A stretch of DNA of 64,000 nt, taken from positions 1 through 64,000 of the forward strand of contig JBJXFF010000171.1 in NCBI GenBank assembly GCA_046153945.1. Reading direction: 5' to 3'. The notes under the pieces are model-generated. The model was given only the letters and a program-made list of their open reading frames with translations, was not told the origin of the DNA and did not search any database. This DNA is from SXOA01 sp046153945. GTDB lineage: Bacteria; Planctomycetota; Planctomycetia; Pirellulales; Pirellulaceae. How positions within the stretch are numbered: the first letter of the stretch is position 1; each line of letters opens with the position of its first letter. A program made the position numbers and the translations under genes. Shown here piece after piece: positions 34,405 to 42,828 of the stretch.

Positions 34405-35106
34405 TTAAGTTTGGATTGCTCCTGCAAACATATAACCTTTTCCCCGCACCGTCAGCAAAACCCTTGGCTCTGCTGAATCATCGCGGAGTTTTTCGCGGAG
34501 CCTAACAACGTGCATGTCGATGGTGCGGGTGGGAAGGCCGTCGGGGCTGATGCGCCAGACATTCGCCAGCAGCTCCTCGCGGGCAATGGCGCGGCCGGGA
34601 TTGTTGACGAGATAGCGCAATAGTTCGATTTCCCGTTCAGATAACTCGCACCGCGTGCCATCCTGGAATCGCAACTCGCGCCGCGAAAAATCGGCAATGC
34701 CGGTGGGGATGCTCACCTGGTCCACGTCGGTCGGCCGCTCGGGTGAACGGCGGAGGACCGCTTCCACTCGGGCCAGCAGTTCCTTCACGCTGAATGGTTT
34801 GACGACATAGTCGTCGGCTCCCATCCGTAGCCCTTCCACCCGATCGCTCTCCTCGCCGCGGGCGGTGAGGATGATAACCGGCTGCGTCGGCCGCGTTTCC
34901 CGCACGGTGCGGAGGATTTCCATGCCTCCTTTCCCGGGCAGAACCAAGTCGAGCAGCATCAGGTCATACGCTTGCCGCACCGCCATCTCCATCCCCAGGT
35001 CGCCGTTTCCCGCTTGCAGCACCTTGTAGCCATTGAAGCTGAGCGCATCCACAATGCCGCGGCGGATGGCGGAATCGTCTTCGACGGTGAGGATGGTTTT
35101 TGACAT
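34405..35106 (-). CDS. OmpR-family response regulator
   Basis: The 233-residue protein has a receiver domain (1-120) with VEDDSAIRR, phospho-acceptor Asp53 in LLDLVLPGKGG and Lys in VKPF. A C-terminal winged helix is present, with typical motifs RYLVNNPGRAIAREELLANVW and THRTIDMHVVRLREKL-like ends. Together with the kinase it forms an envelope-sensing two-component system. Its start lies four bases from a palindromic element, so a free Shine-Dalgarno sequence is not visible. Confidence 0.92.
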   Translation of the reverse strand: MSKTILTVEDDSAIRRGIVDALSFNGYKVLQAGNGDLGMEMAVRQAYDLMLLDLVLPGKGGMEILRTVRETRPTQPVIILTARGEESDRVEGLRMGADDYVVKPFSVKELLARVEAVLRRSPERPTDVDQVSIPTGIADFSRRELRFQDGTRCELSEREIELLRYLVNNPGRAIAREELLANVWRISPDGLPTRTIDMHVVRLREKLRDDSAEPRVLLTVRGKGYMFAGAIQT

Positions 35107-35110
35107 TTGC

Positions 35111-35180
35111 GTGGGGCGAGCTGCCGGCTTGCCCTTTCATTGTACTTCATCGGATAGGGCAAGCTGACAGCTTGCCCCAC
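35111..35180. repeat. 25-base inverted repeat before the OmpR-type regulator
   Basis: Arms 35111-35135 and 35156-35180 match at 22 of 25 positions, each arm itself partly self-complementary around GGGCAAGCTGACAGCTTGCCC. The element lies between the stop of the secreted thioredoxin-like gene (35185) and the regulator start at 35106. It fills the gap and leaves four bases before the start codon. Confidence 0.85.
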
Positions 35181-35184
35181 GGGG

Positions 35185-36594
35185 TTATTTCCCGCCTTGT
35201 ACCACACCGCCGTTTTCCAAGGCCGTATAGACATTCGCTGGCGCAAGTCCCAGCCACGGATCGCTGCTGGGGGTCAAAAATATCTCGGCATAGACGCGTT
35301 CGTTAAGAGTTTCCACGTCCGGACGATACCCTCCCGCGGCCAGCCATTGATGAATCTTGCGGTGGAACTGGTACTCGTTCTTCACAGTATCCACGGCAAT
35401 GGAGTTCTCCAAATTCGCAACCAGACGCAGCATGGGGTCCTCAACAACCCGTTTGGTCATCGCCAGGCGGCCTGCCGCTGCCGCGAGCGGCTTCTCTTCT
35501 CGGATGACCCTGCGGCTGGCCACGTCGATCTTGGCGTCGTCGCTATGAAATGACGCAATCACATTCCAGATCTTTTCGTCCTGCACGTCCTCGGGCGTGA
35601 CCTTCGTCAAATTCGCTGCTTCGACCAGCCGGGCCTCCACGCGTTCTTTAGGCCTGGCAATCCGCGTCGCAGCCTCCGCCCGCGGGGGTGCAGCGGCTTG
35701 CTGCTGCCCGCCCGCATCCTGGGACTGTAGAGTTCGGGCAAACGCATCGAGTGCGGCTTTGGGACCGGCCTTGACATTGGCAAGTTGTGCCCGCTGCCAG
35801 TCCGCTTGCCAGGCCTTCGTCACTTCGCTTGCTTGTTGCTGGTGAAAGTTTGCCAGCATGACATTCCGCCGCCCAACGGTCGCCTCGGCCAGCAATCGCA
35901 CCAGCGCTTCGCCCCGCGTGATCTGCTTCAGAAACGCCTTCGGCCCATACAGCCCCGGAATCGCATCGACCACCTGGCCGTCGGGCATCAACACATAATG
36001 GATGCTATTGCCGGTCAAGGTCCGCTCCAATTTGCGGCCATCCCCAAAATCAATCGTCACCTTCGGCACCGGACGGACACTCCGCCAATGGAGCACGAAC
36101 CGTTCGCGGAGCGTTCTGGAGATTTCCTCATTCGAATACAAAGTCGTTCTGAAAAAACGGCTGTTGGCGCAACTGAATTCGTCGGTCAGGTTCCCGAGCA
36201 TCCGGAGCGTCAAAATCGGTTTGCCGCATTTCTGGGCGACAGCCTTCGCCTGCTCCAAATCGGTGTACCAATAGAGCTGCGATGCCGAGCAGTACTTGGC
36301 CCCGCCGACCCGGTCGATGGCACTATCCAGGCGAGCCAGCAAAGCCGCCACTTCGGGCGACGGACTGGTGGGGGAAATTCTCCGTCCCTCCTCCTGGAGT
36401 TCCTTCTTCTGAGCGAAGAGCACATCCAGGGCTCCCGGCCCTTCCTCCCGCAAGCGGCTGATGGCGGCATCCACCTCAGCGGGTCCGCCGCGGAGAATCG
36501 CCCCCACTTCCGTCCCATCGAGCCCTCCCGCCAGGGCGACGGAGGACGATGAAAATAGCAGCAGAGCCAGTCCAAGAGTCCATGTCCGTTTCAT
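35185..36594 (-). CDS. Secreted thioredoxin-like protein
   Basis: The start at 36594 has GGGAG upstream. It gives about 469 residues with a signal peptide (MKRTWTLGLALLLFSSSSVALA). The middle resembles a thioredoxin-like fold (GKPILTLRMLGNLTDEFSCANS) but lacks a CxxC. A long helical C-terminal region is rich in Ala and Arg. It is upstream of the OmpR regulator on the same strand. The exact family and role are unknown. Confidence 0.55.
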   Translation of the reverse strand: MKRTWTLGLALLLFSSSSVALAGGLDGTEVGAILRGGPAEVDAAISRLREEGPGALDVLFAQKKELQEEGRRISPTSPSPEVAALLARLDSAIDRVGGAKYCSASQLYWYTDLEQAKAVAQKCGKPILTLRMLGNLTDEFSCANSRFFRTTLYSNEEISRTLRERFVLHWRSVRPVPKVTIDFGDGRKLERTLTGNSIHYVLMPDGQVVDAIPGLYGPKAFLKQITRGEALVRLLAEATVGRRNVMLANFHQQQASEVTKAWQADWQRAQLANVKAGPKAALDAFARTLQSQDAGGQQQAAAPPRAEAATRIARPKERVEARLVEAANLTKVTPEDVQDEKIWNVIASFHSDDAKIDVASRRVIREEKPLAAAAGRLAMTKRVVEDPMLRLVANLENSIAVDTVKNEYQFHRKIHQWLAAGGYRPDVETLNERVYAEIFLTPSSDPWLGLAPANVYTALENGGVVQGGK

Positions 36595-36780
36595 TTCAAT
36601 CTCCCTTGCTGAGTCGAATGTGGGGTGATCGTTACCCTTTCCATCGACTGAAGTATAAGGAGCCGGCCCCGCTAATCGTGTAAAGCGTTTGTAACCACCG
36701 GCCTGGCGGGCCGAATCACACCGCCGACCGTCAACATGAATCTTAGAAAGAATGATGCCACCGCGCACTTGCGGCGGATG

Positions 36781-36807
36781 GAACTATTCGGAGATTCCGA
36801 ATAGTTC
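36781..36807. repeat. Perfect 11-base hairpin downstream of the DUF5615 gene
   Basis: GAACTATTCGG (36781-36791) and CCGAATAGTTC (36797-36807) form a perfect stem with a five-base loop. It lies about 50 bases past the DUF5615 stop, so it may terminate that transcript, though no T-run follows. A short GC-rich stem precedes it. Confidence 0.6.
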
Positions 36808-36856
36808 GCCGTGCTCTCGGAGCGCGCGTGTGATCCGCTGGCCAGCAGGCATTGTT

Positions 36857-37195
36857 TTAGGATTGACGATTCACGCGCAAATGCTGGCCGGCCAGGTTCG
36901 AATAGACCGCGAGTTCTGCATCAATGGGGTCCGCTTGGCCAGCGAAATCTGGATCGTCCGTGATAGAGACGATTCCAGCATGGAGAGCAGAGCGTCTATG
37001 CAGTGGGATGAAGTGCCGGCGATTGCGAGTCAGCAGGGAACGACCGAGGCTTGTCGCAAAGGCCAATTGCTGCGCGTCGTCAAGGCTTTGATTCGCCTGC
37101 CCTGCCTCGAATGCCGTCAGGACATCATGCCCAAGCTGGCGCAGGCGCTGCACCACCGGAAGGGGAACATCCTCATCCGCGTAAAGCAGGGCCAT
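36857..37195 (-). CDS. DUF5615 PIN-like toxin
   Basis: The 112-residue protein starts MALLYADEDVPLPVVQRL, with the N-terminal acidic pair typical of the DUF5615 PIN-like nuclease family. A middle motif SLLTRNRRHFIPL carries the conserved basic residues. Such proteins are predicted RNases in toxin-antitoxin pairs. It follows the DUF433 gene by five bases on the same strand. The pair is likely co-transcribed. Confidence 0.8.
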   Translation of the reverse strand: MALLYADEDVPLPVVQRLRQLGHDVLTAFEAGQANQSLDDAQQLAFATSLGRSLLTRNRRHFIPLHRRSALHAGIVSITDDPDFAGQADPIDAELAVYSNLAGQHLRVNRQS

Positions 37196-37200
37196 GACGC

Positions 37201-37452
37201 TTAGGCTTCTTCGTTAAGGCGGATGGCTTCCTCAATTTCCGTCGAATGGACGGCATAATAGTCCCAGGCGGCCGCGAGGTCGTCCGACGTCAGTCCTTGA
37301 ATCATTTCCAGCAGGCGTTCATCCGACAAACCAAGTTGGCGATAATGCACGAGCCCATGCACCGTAATGCGAGTGTTGCGAATACAGGCGTCGCCGCCGC
37401 ATATGCCAGGGGTTTTTTGCACCCAGCTCTTCTTGGCGGTGTCTGTGACCAT
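37201..37452 (-). CDS. DUF433 antitoxin-like protein
   Basis: The 83-residue protein matches the DUF433 helix-turn-helix family. It opens KTPGICGGDACIRNTRITVHGLV, followed by a helical part GLSDERLLEMIQGLTSDDLAAAW that is the usual DNA-binding and dimer region. These genes are typically the antitoxin partner of DUF5615 nucleases, as here, and may repress their own promoter. The start codon follows GTGGTATAATGTGAGTAAG on the minus strand; a TATAAT-like -10 is present. Confidence 0.8.
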   Translation of the reverse strand: MVTDTAKKSWVQKTPGICGGDACIRNTRITVHGLVHYRQLGLSDERLLEMIQGLTSDDLAAAWDYYAVHSTEIEEAIRLNEEA

Positions 37453-37607
37453 GTTTGGTTCCTCACTTACTCACATTATACCACGAGAAGGCCTGCAATT
37501 CCGCAGAGATTGAGCGATAGCCCTCACTCGGTCTCTCATGGGGAAACGCGACGAATGCCGCGCTCACGGAGTGAGCGGGATAACTTTGCGCAAGCTGCCA
37601 GCCTGCG

Positions 37608-38924
37608 TTACGACATCAATTCCCGAATCGGCGTGGCGTCGCTGACGAGGTGCGTCGGGCGGCCTTGGGGGGTGAAGAGGATTTTGTCGGGATTGATGCC
37701 GAGCTTGGTGTAGATGGTGCTGACGAAGTTTTCGGGGGAGAGGACGCGGGTGTCGGCGGCGTAGCCTTTGCGGTCGGTGGAGCCGACGACCACGCCGCCG
37801 GGGGTGCCGCCGCCGGCCATGAGGACGGACATGGCGTTGGCCCAGTGGTCGCGGCCCGGCTTGTTCTGGCCGGAGAGGGTGCTGATGGTGGGGGTGCGGC
37901 CGAATTCACCGAGGGCGACGACGAGCGTGCTCTCCAGCAGGCCGTGGTCCGCCAGGTCGCTGATGAGCGTGGCCACGGTGCTATCCCATTCCGGCAGCCG
38001 TTTGGAGCAGGCGCCGAAGATGTCGGAGTGATGGTCCCAGCCGCCGTCGTTGATCGTGACGAAGGGGACGCCGGCCTGGACGAGGCGGCGGGCGAGGAGG
38101 GCCCGCTGGCCAAAACCGTTGCGGCCGTAGGCGGCGCGGATTTTTTCCGGCTCGCTGTGGATGTTGAACGCGGCCTGAGCTTCCTTGGAAGTCACCAGGT
38201 CGTATCCCTGCCGATAATACTCGTCAAAACCGGTGACTGGGTCCCCCGCGGAGGGGTCGTTGATTCGCTCGATCTTGTCCACGAGTTTGCGCAGGTCCGT
38301 GCGGCTGCCGAAGCGACCTTCCGTGAGACCTTGCGGCAGGGCGACATCGCGGACGCGGAAATTGGGATTGTTCGGATCACCATCGACGACGAACGGGGCG
38401 TACTTGGCCCCCAGGAAATTCGGGCCGCCGGAGCGGGACATCGAGGGAATGGAGAAATATGCCGGCAGGCCGTTGTCCTTGCCGAGTTCGTGAGCGGCGA
38501 CGCTCCCCATGCTGGGATGAAAACTAACGAACGCCCCGCAGCCGACAGGAATGCGCGGGGGAGCCCCGGTCATCATGTAATGGTTGCCGGCTCCATGGTT
38601 TCCCTGGTCGTGACGAATGGAGCGGATGATGGAGAACTTATGGAGGCTCGCGGCCAGTTTCGTCAGGTGCTGGCTGAACTCGATACCGGAAACTTTTGTC
38701 GGGATGGCCGAGAACTCGCCGCGGATTTCGGCCGGGGCATCAGGTTTCGGATCGAAGGTTTCGAAATGCGTGGGGCCGCCGTCCATCCAAATCAAAATGC
38801 AGCTTTTGGCTTTGGCTTTAATTCCGGAATCCGCAGCGTGAGCCTGGAAGCGGAGGGCGCTCACTAGGCCGCCGCCAAGAAGGGAACCGATTCCGAGTTT
38901 GAGGCAGTCGCGACGGGAGAACAT
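37608..38924 (-). CDS. DUF1501 (sulfatase-like) secreted protein
   Basis: The 438-residue protein has a twin-arginine signal (MFSRRDCLKLGIGSLLGG). The typical DUF1501 body carries LIWMDGGPTHFETFDPKP, HNQG-like loops and the end segment GEFGRTPTI. The family belongs to the alkaline phosphatase/sulfatase superfamily, though the metal site is only partly preserved. It is likely exported folded by Tat. In other planctomycetes it pairs with a DUF1549/DUF1553 gene; the nearest such genes here are distant. Confidence 0.87.
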   Translation of the reverse strand: MFSRRDCLKLGIGSLLGGGLVSALRFQAHAADSGIKAKAKSCILIWMDGGPTHFETFDPKPDAPAEIRGEFSAIPTKVSGIEFSQHLTKLAASLHKFSIIRSIRHDQGNHGAGNHYMMTGAPPRIPVGCGAFVSFHPSMGSVAAHELGKDNGLPAYFSIPSMSRSGGPNFLGAKYAPFVVDGDPNNPNFRVRDVALPQGLTEGRFGSRTDLRKLVDKIERINDPSAGDPVTGFDEYYRQGYDLVTSKEAQAAFNIHSEPEKIRAAYGRNGFGQRALLARRLVQAGVPFVTINDGGWDHHSDIFGACSKRLPEWDSTVATLISDLADHGLLESTLVVALGEFGRTPTISTLSGQNKPGRDHWANAMSVLMAGGGTPGGVVVGSTDRKGYAADTRVLSPENFVSTIYTKLGINPDKILFTPQGRPTHLVSDATPIRELMS

Positions 38925-38954
38925 GAGGAGGGGTCTCGTCGGGGCGGGAATGTA

Positions 38955-38977
38955 GTCCGCTCACTCCGTGAGCGGAC
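38955..38977. repeat. 23-base perfect hairpin upstream of DUF1501 gene
   Basis: GTCCGCTCAC, then a three-base loop, then GTGAGCGGAC. It is upstream of the DUF1501 start and just past the stop of the 39067 gene. The same core word is in the 28365-28379 hairpin. Confidence 0.6.
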
Positions 38978-39066
38978 AGGCGGGAACATATCTACGGCTG
39001 TTTATTTTATCGGCTTTCGGGGCGGGATGCTACTGGATTATTGGCCTTCGCGAACGCTGGGACGCA

Positions 39067-39462
39067 TTAGCCATGAGAATTCTTCCAGGGGAGGTGCGCC
39101 AGGACTTGTTGCTCCAGCCACGCGAACAGGTCACAAAACTCTCGCAACTCCGGCTGCTTAAGCACGAGCTCCCCCCCACCGTAAACATGACGCCTGATGA
39201 CAGACTCACCAGAATCTACGACCAGAAGCTTGATGTCTAGGTCATCCCAAGATGAGTCGTAACGCTCTCGCATCCGAAGGATCGCGGGCATTGCCTGCAT
39301 GATAGGTCCATCGTCGAGTTCAAACAGAGTGCGGAATCCGTCCGTGGGTGGCTCCGGGCGGAACCAGCTTGCTTGTAAGTCTGCCACTCCCTGGTCGTAG
39401 CGGAGAGTGTAAGAGAGCAAACGCTCGGTGAATCCATCCATGTGTTCCGCGGTCCACTTCAC
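39067..39462 (-). CDS. Hypothetical protein, 131 residues
   Basis: No family was recognised. The protein is hydrophilic, with the segments DGFTERLLSYTLRYDQGVAD, a Trp-rich loop and DDLDIKLLVVDSGESV. It might be an immunity-type or regulatory protein. The start at 39462 is 20 bases downstream of the radical SAM gene's stop, on the same strand. Confidence 0.45.
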   Translation of the reverse strand: MKWTAEHMDGFTERLLSYTLRYDQGVADLQASWFRPEPPTDGFRTLFELDDGPIMQAMPAILRMRERYDSSWDDLDIKLLVVDSGESVIRRHVYGGGELVLKQPELREFCDLFAWLEQQVLAHLPWKNSHG

Positions 39463-39481
39463 ACTAGCCTCCTCACAGCTC

Positions 39482-40768
39482 CTAGGTCGTAATCTGCAGC
39501 AGTTCCTTCGTCGGCGGAATCTGCGACTGTTCCAGCGGCTTCTCCCTGCTGTCGACCCATTTTTTGGCGTCGAAGTGTTTGCCGTAGGTGCCGTAGTCGT
39601 TGAAGAAGAAGTACTTGGCGAGGCGGTAGGCCCAGGACTTTTCGGGGATTTCCTGGCCGGGGTTGTATTGCGAGGGGCGGAGCTGCATGGAGTCGAGCTC
39701 GGCGATGGCGGCGTGGCGGGCTGTCGTGTCTTTTGCCCCGTGGCGTTCCACGAGTTGCTTCAGCAGGTCCGGCCGCTCCAGCACGATGCAGCCGCGGGTG
39801 TTTTCGGCAGCGGTCTGGCGGAAGTCGCGGAGGAAAGCACTGTTTTGGAATTTATCCTTGAGCGGCGTGTCGTCGTGGATCGTTTCCTTGGCGAACTGAA
39901 TGATGGGGCAGGGTTCGATGTCCCCCCAGGGGCTGATGTGGTGGGTGAAGCCGGTGGCGGCGGGGCAGAGAGCCCGCCCTTCGCCGTCGTAGTAGGCGTC
40001 GATAATCACGATCGGTTTTTTGGCCCGCATCTCGACGACGAACTTGCGGCACTGGAGCTGTTGCTCTGGAGTGAGGGAGAGGTCCGCCTTCGCGTCCGGA
40101 CCGACGGGGCGGTAGATGTGGAACCAGGTATACATCACGCCCATTTTGATGAGCCGGTCGAGCCATTTTTCGCTGAGCAGGTCGAAGTTGCTCTGACAAA
40201 GGCTGGTGCAGACGCCGGTCATCACTTTGTGCTTGAGGCAGTTTTGCAGCCCCTGCATCGACTGGCTGTAGACATGGTCGCGGCCGCGGCGCTCGTCGCT
40301 GACGATTTCGTTCCCTTCAATGCTGACCAGCGGCGTGACGTTGCCGCAGCGGCGAAGTTCCTTGGCGACTTCGTCGGTGATGAAGTGGCCGTTGGTGAAG
40401 ACCTGGAAATAACAGTCTCGGTGCTGGGCAAAAATCTCCAGGACTTCGGGGTGCATGAACGGCTCGCCGCCGAGGATGCCGAAGAACGAATTCCCCATCG
40501 CCTTGGCTTCGGTGATGAGCTTGTGCATCGCCGCGACTTCAATCTTCGACTGCTTGGCCGCCACGTCCACCCAGCAGCCTTGGCAGCGCAGGTTACAACT
40601 GTTGATGATCGAGACGTACAGGAACGGCGGAAAGAACTCGCCCCGCTTCAGGCGGCTCTTGTGCTTCTGGACGGAGCGGACCCCCTTGAGGCCGAAGTTC
40701 CACATCAGCTTCCAGAGGAGGCGTTTGTCGGTCTCCCAGAGGAGACGGTTGGCCATTCGGAGATACAT
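39482..40768 (-). CDS. Radical SAM enzyme (HpnH/MoaA-like group)
   Basis: The 428-residue protein has the radical SAM motif CNLRCQGC with Cys58, Cys62 and Cys65, which bind the 4Fe-4S cluster that cleaves SAM. The following GGEPFMHPEVL segment is the GGE motif. A C-terminal CPIIQF region and other Cys residues suggest a second cluster. It resembles oxidoreductases in peptide modification or hopanoid (HpnH) groups, but no substrate is visible. It is divergent from the gene at 40910, so that interval may hold a shared promoter region. Confidence 0.8.
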   Translation of the reverse strand: MYLRMANRLLWETDKRLLWKLMWNFGLKGVRSVQKHKSRLKRGEFFPPFLYVSIINSCNLRCQGCWVDVAAKQSKIEVAAMHKLITEAKAMGNSFFGILGGEPFMHPEVLEIFAQHRDCYFQVFTNGHFITDEVAKELRRCGNVTPLVSIEGNEIVSDERRGRDHVYSQSMQGLQNCLKHKVMTGVCTSLCQSNFDLLSEKWLDRLIKMGVMYTWFHIYRPVGPDAKADLSLTPEQQLQCRKFVVEMRAKKPIVIIDAYYDGEGRALCPAATGFTHHISPWGDIEPCPIIQFAKETIHDDTPLKDKFQNSAFLRDFRQTAAENTRGCIVLERPDLLKQLVERHGAKDTTARHAAIAELDSMQLRPSQYNPGQEIPEKSWAYRLAKYFFFNDYGTYGKHFDAKKWVDSREKPLEQSQIPPTKELLQITT

Positions 40769-40909
40769 GGGCCGTTTCTATGCGTGCGCGGTGGGATTCT
40801 AAAGTCGGAAGTCCCTGGATTATACCACGACAGTCCCGCCTGGGTGTGCGCTGCTTTAAGTTGCCCGGAAATTGGGATATGCTGCGCCACTGCGTTATGG
40901 AGAGTGGTC

Positions 40910-41473
40910 ATGCCGAAATATTTGACTTATAGCCTGCTGTGCTTGACTTTGGTTTGCGCTATCACCGTTTCGCTTGGTGCGGAGCCGCTGAAGTCTTCGA
41001 TTCAGCCGGGCGAGAAGATTACCACCATTTTTGAACCGCTGAACATTAACGGCGAGCATGCCGGCGAGCCGCATTGTCTGGTTTGCGAGAACGGCGCATC
41101 GCCCGTGGCCATGCTGTTTGCCCGCGACCTCGATGAGCCGCTCTTGAAGCTGCTCGTGAAGATCGATGCGGCAACAGCAAAGCATCAGAAGGAGGGGATG
41201 GGGAGCTTTGTGGTCTTTCTCAGCGACAGCCCGGAGCTTCCAAAGAAATTGGAAGTGGCGGCCAAGAAGCACAAGTTCAAGCACCTGGTGCTATCGACTT
41301 TTGAGCCCGCCGGACCGGAGGGCTTTGAGGTGTCCAAGGAGGCCGCGGTTACTGTGGTACTTTACAGCGAGCACACCGTCCGGGCCAACCACGCTTTTCG
41401 CAAGGGTGAGCTGACCGACCAAGAGATTGAAAGAGTACTGGGGAATGTCCCCAAAATTCTCGACACGAAATAG
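40910..41473 (+). CDS. Secreted thioredoxin-like protein
   Basis: An ATG at 40910 with GGAGAG upstream gives 187 residues starting with a signal peptide (MPKYLTYSLLCLTLVCAITVSLG). The mature part has a thioredoxin-like pattern (HCLVCENGASPVAMLFARD) with one CxxxC-like pair and lacks a standard CxxC active site. It may sense or carry redox equivalents in the envelope. It is read with the CxxC/CxxCH/PDZ gene 38 bases downstream. Confidence 0.6.
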   Translation: MPKYLTYSLLCLTLVCAITVSLGAEPLKSSIQPGEKITTIFEPLNINGEHAGEPHCLVCENGASPVAMLFARDLDEPLLKLLVKIDAATAKHQKEGMGSFVVFLSDSPELPKKLEVAAKKHKFKHLVLSTFEPAGPEGFEVSKEAAVTVVLYSEHTVRANHAFRKGELTDQEIERVLGNVPKILDTK

Positions 41474-41511
41474 TTTGCGACAATAGTCACAATGATTCTC
41501 TGAGGGAAACC

Positions 41512-42810
41512 ATGAACCGAGCTATTCTCGTTATCGCAACTTTATTGTTCGTTCGCTCCGTAAGCTGCGCGGCGGATCTCGCCGAGCAATCGGAGTTGGG
41601 GAAGTCTGTGAAGGACATCCCGGTTGCTGCACATTGGATATATGACGACCTGGCGAAAGCTCAAGCCGAAGCCAAGGAGACCGGCAAGCCGCTGCTGGTG
41701 GTGCTCCGCTGCGTCCCTTGCCCGCCGGGAAAGTCTCTCGATGAAAAGGTCATGCAGCCGGACAAGGAACTGGAGGCCGTTGAAAAGCAATTCGTCTGCG
41801 TGCGTCTGATCCAGACCAAGGGGCTCGACCTGAGCCTATTTCAGTATGACTTCGATATGTCTTGGTCGGCCATGTTTTTCGCCCCTGACTTGACCATCTA
41901 TGGCCGTTACGGCACCCGCAACGCGACGGGGCCCGGTTCGGATTCGCTCCTCACCGCCGCGGCTTTCAAAAAGGCGGCGGAGCGGGCGCTCGAGCTGCAC
42001 AAGGGTTTTCCCGGCAACATGGAACAGCTCGCGGCTAAGAAGGGTAAAACGCCGGCGTATCCGGTGCCGGAGAAAACACCCGGCCTGGAGGATCGAGCTG
42101 GGAAGGAAACGACCAAGCAGACTTGCATACACTGCCACATGGTGAAGGAATTTGCCATGCGAGCGAAATGGGAAGCAGGGAAACTCACTCCCGAGGATAT
42201 TTGGGTCTATCCGATGCCCGAACGAATCGGCCTCACTCTCGATATCGAGGACGGCCTGCTCGTGAAATCGGTGGAGGATAATTCGCCGGCTGCCAAGGCA
42301 GGACTGGCCGCGGGGGACAGCCTGGTCACCGCCAACGGCCAGCCTCTGATTTCCACCGCGGACTTCCAGTGGGTGCTGCACAATTCGCCGAGCGACGCAA
42401 AAATTCGATTGACCGTCAATCGAGGGGGCAGAGTCATGACGTCGGACATCTCGCTCCGCGGCGATTGGAAAGAGCAATCTAACATCGCCTGGCGTGCCTC
42501 CAGTTGGTACGGTCTGCGGCTAGGCCTTAAGGTTGAACCTTTATCCGCCGCCGATCGGAAGAGCCGCGGAATCGAGGATGATCAACTGGCGCTGTCGGTG
42601 AAGGGGCTCTTCGGCAAAGGAAAGCCGAAGCTTGAGGCGGCGGGCTTGCGAACCGGGGACGTCATCGTCGCCGTGGATGGCAATAGCGAAAATCAGTCGG
42701 AGTCGACTTTCATCGCTACTCTTCGCCTCACGCACGGCCCCAAGGATGCCGTCAAGTTCACCATCCTGCGGGGTGAGAAGAAGCAAGAGTTGACGATTCC
42801 CATGTGGTAA
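41512..42810 (+). CDS. Secreted protein: thioredoxin-like, CxxCH and two PDZ domains
   Basis: The 432-residue protein has a signal peptide (cleavage near SCAADL). A thioredoxin-like domain follows, with CxxC (Cys67-Val-Pro-Cys70). A CxxCH motif is at residue 205 (TCIHCHMV), a possible c-type heme site. Two PDZ domains are at about 245-310 and 340-425 (SPAAKAGLAAGDSLVTANG; EAAGLRTGDVIVAVDG). Such a fusion suggests an extracytoplasmic redox or quality-control protein. It is read with the preceding thioredoxin-like gene and followed by a Gfo/Idh/MocA gene. Confidence 0.7.
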   Translation: MNRAILVIATLLFVRSVSCAADLAEQSELGKSVKDIPVAAHWIYDDLAKAQAEAKETGKPLLVVLRCVPCPPGKSLDEKVMQPDKELEAVEKQFVCVRLIQTKGLDLSLFQYDFDMSWSAMFFAPDLTIYGRYGTRNATGPGSDSLLTAAAFKKAAERALELHKGFPGNMEQLAAKKGKTPAYPVPEKTPGLEDRAGKETTKQTCIHCHMVKEFAMRAKWEAGKLTPEDIWVYPMPERIGLTLDIEDGLLVKSVEDNSPAAKAGLAAGDSLVTANGQPLISTADFQWVLHNSPSDAKIRLTVNRGGRVMTSDISLRGDWKEQSNIAWRASSWYGLRLGLKVEPLSAADRKSRGIEDDQLALSVKGLFGKGKPKLEAAGLRTGDVIVAVDGNSENQSESTFIATLRLTHGPKDAVKFTILRGEKKQELTIPMW

Positions 42811-42828
42811 GAACCGTAGGAGATTTCC

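Noticed and set aside
39428..40909. Long plus-strand frame continuous with the 40910 thioredoxin-like gene
   Set aside because: It is antisense to the radical SAM gene; the ATG at 40910 with GGAGAG and a signal peptide is the real start.
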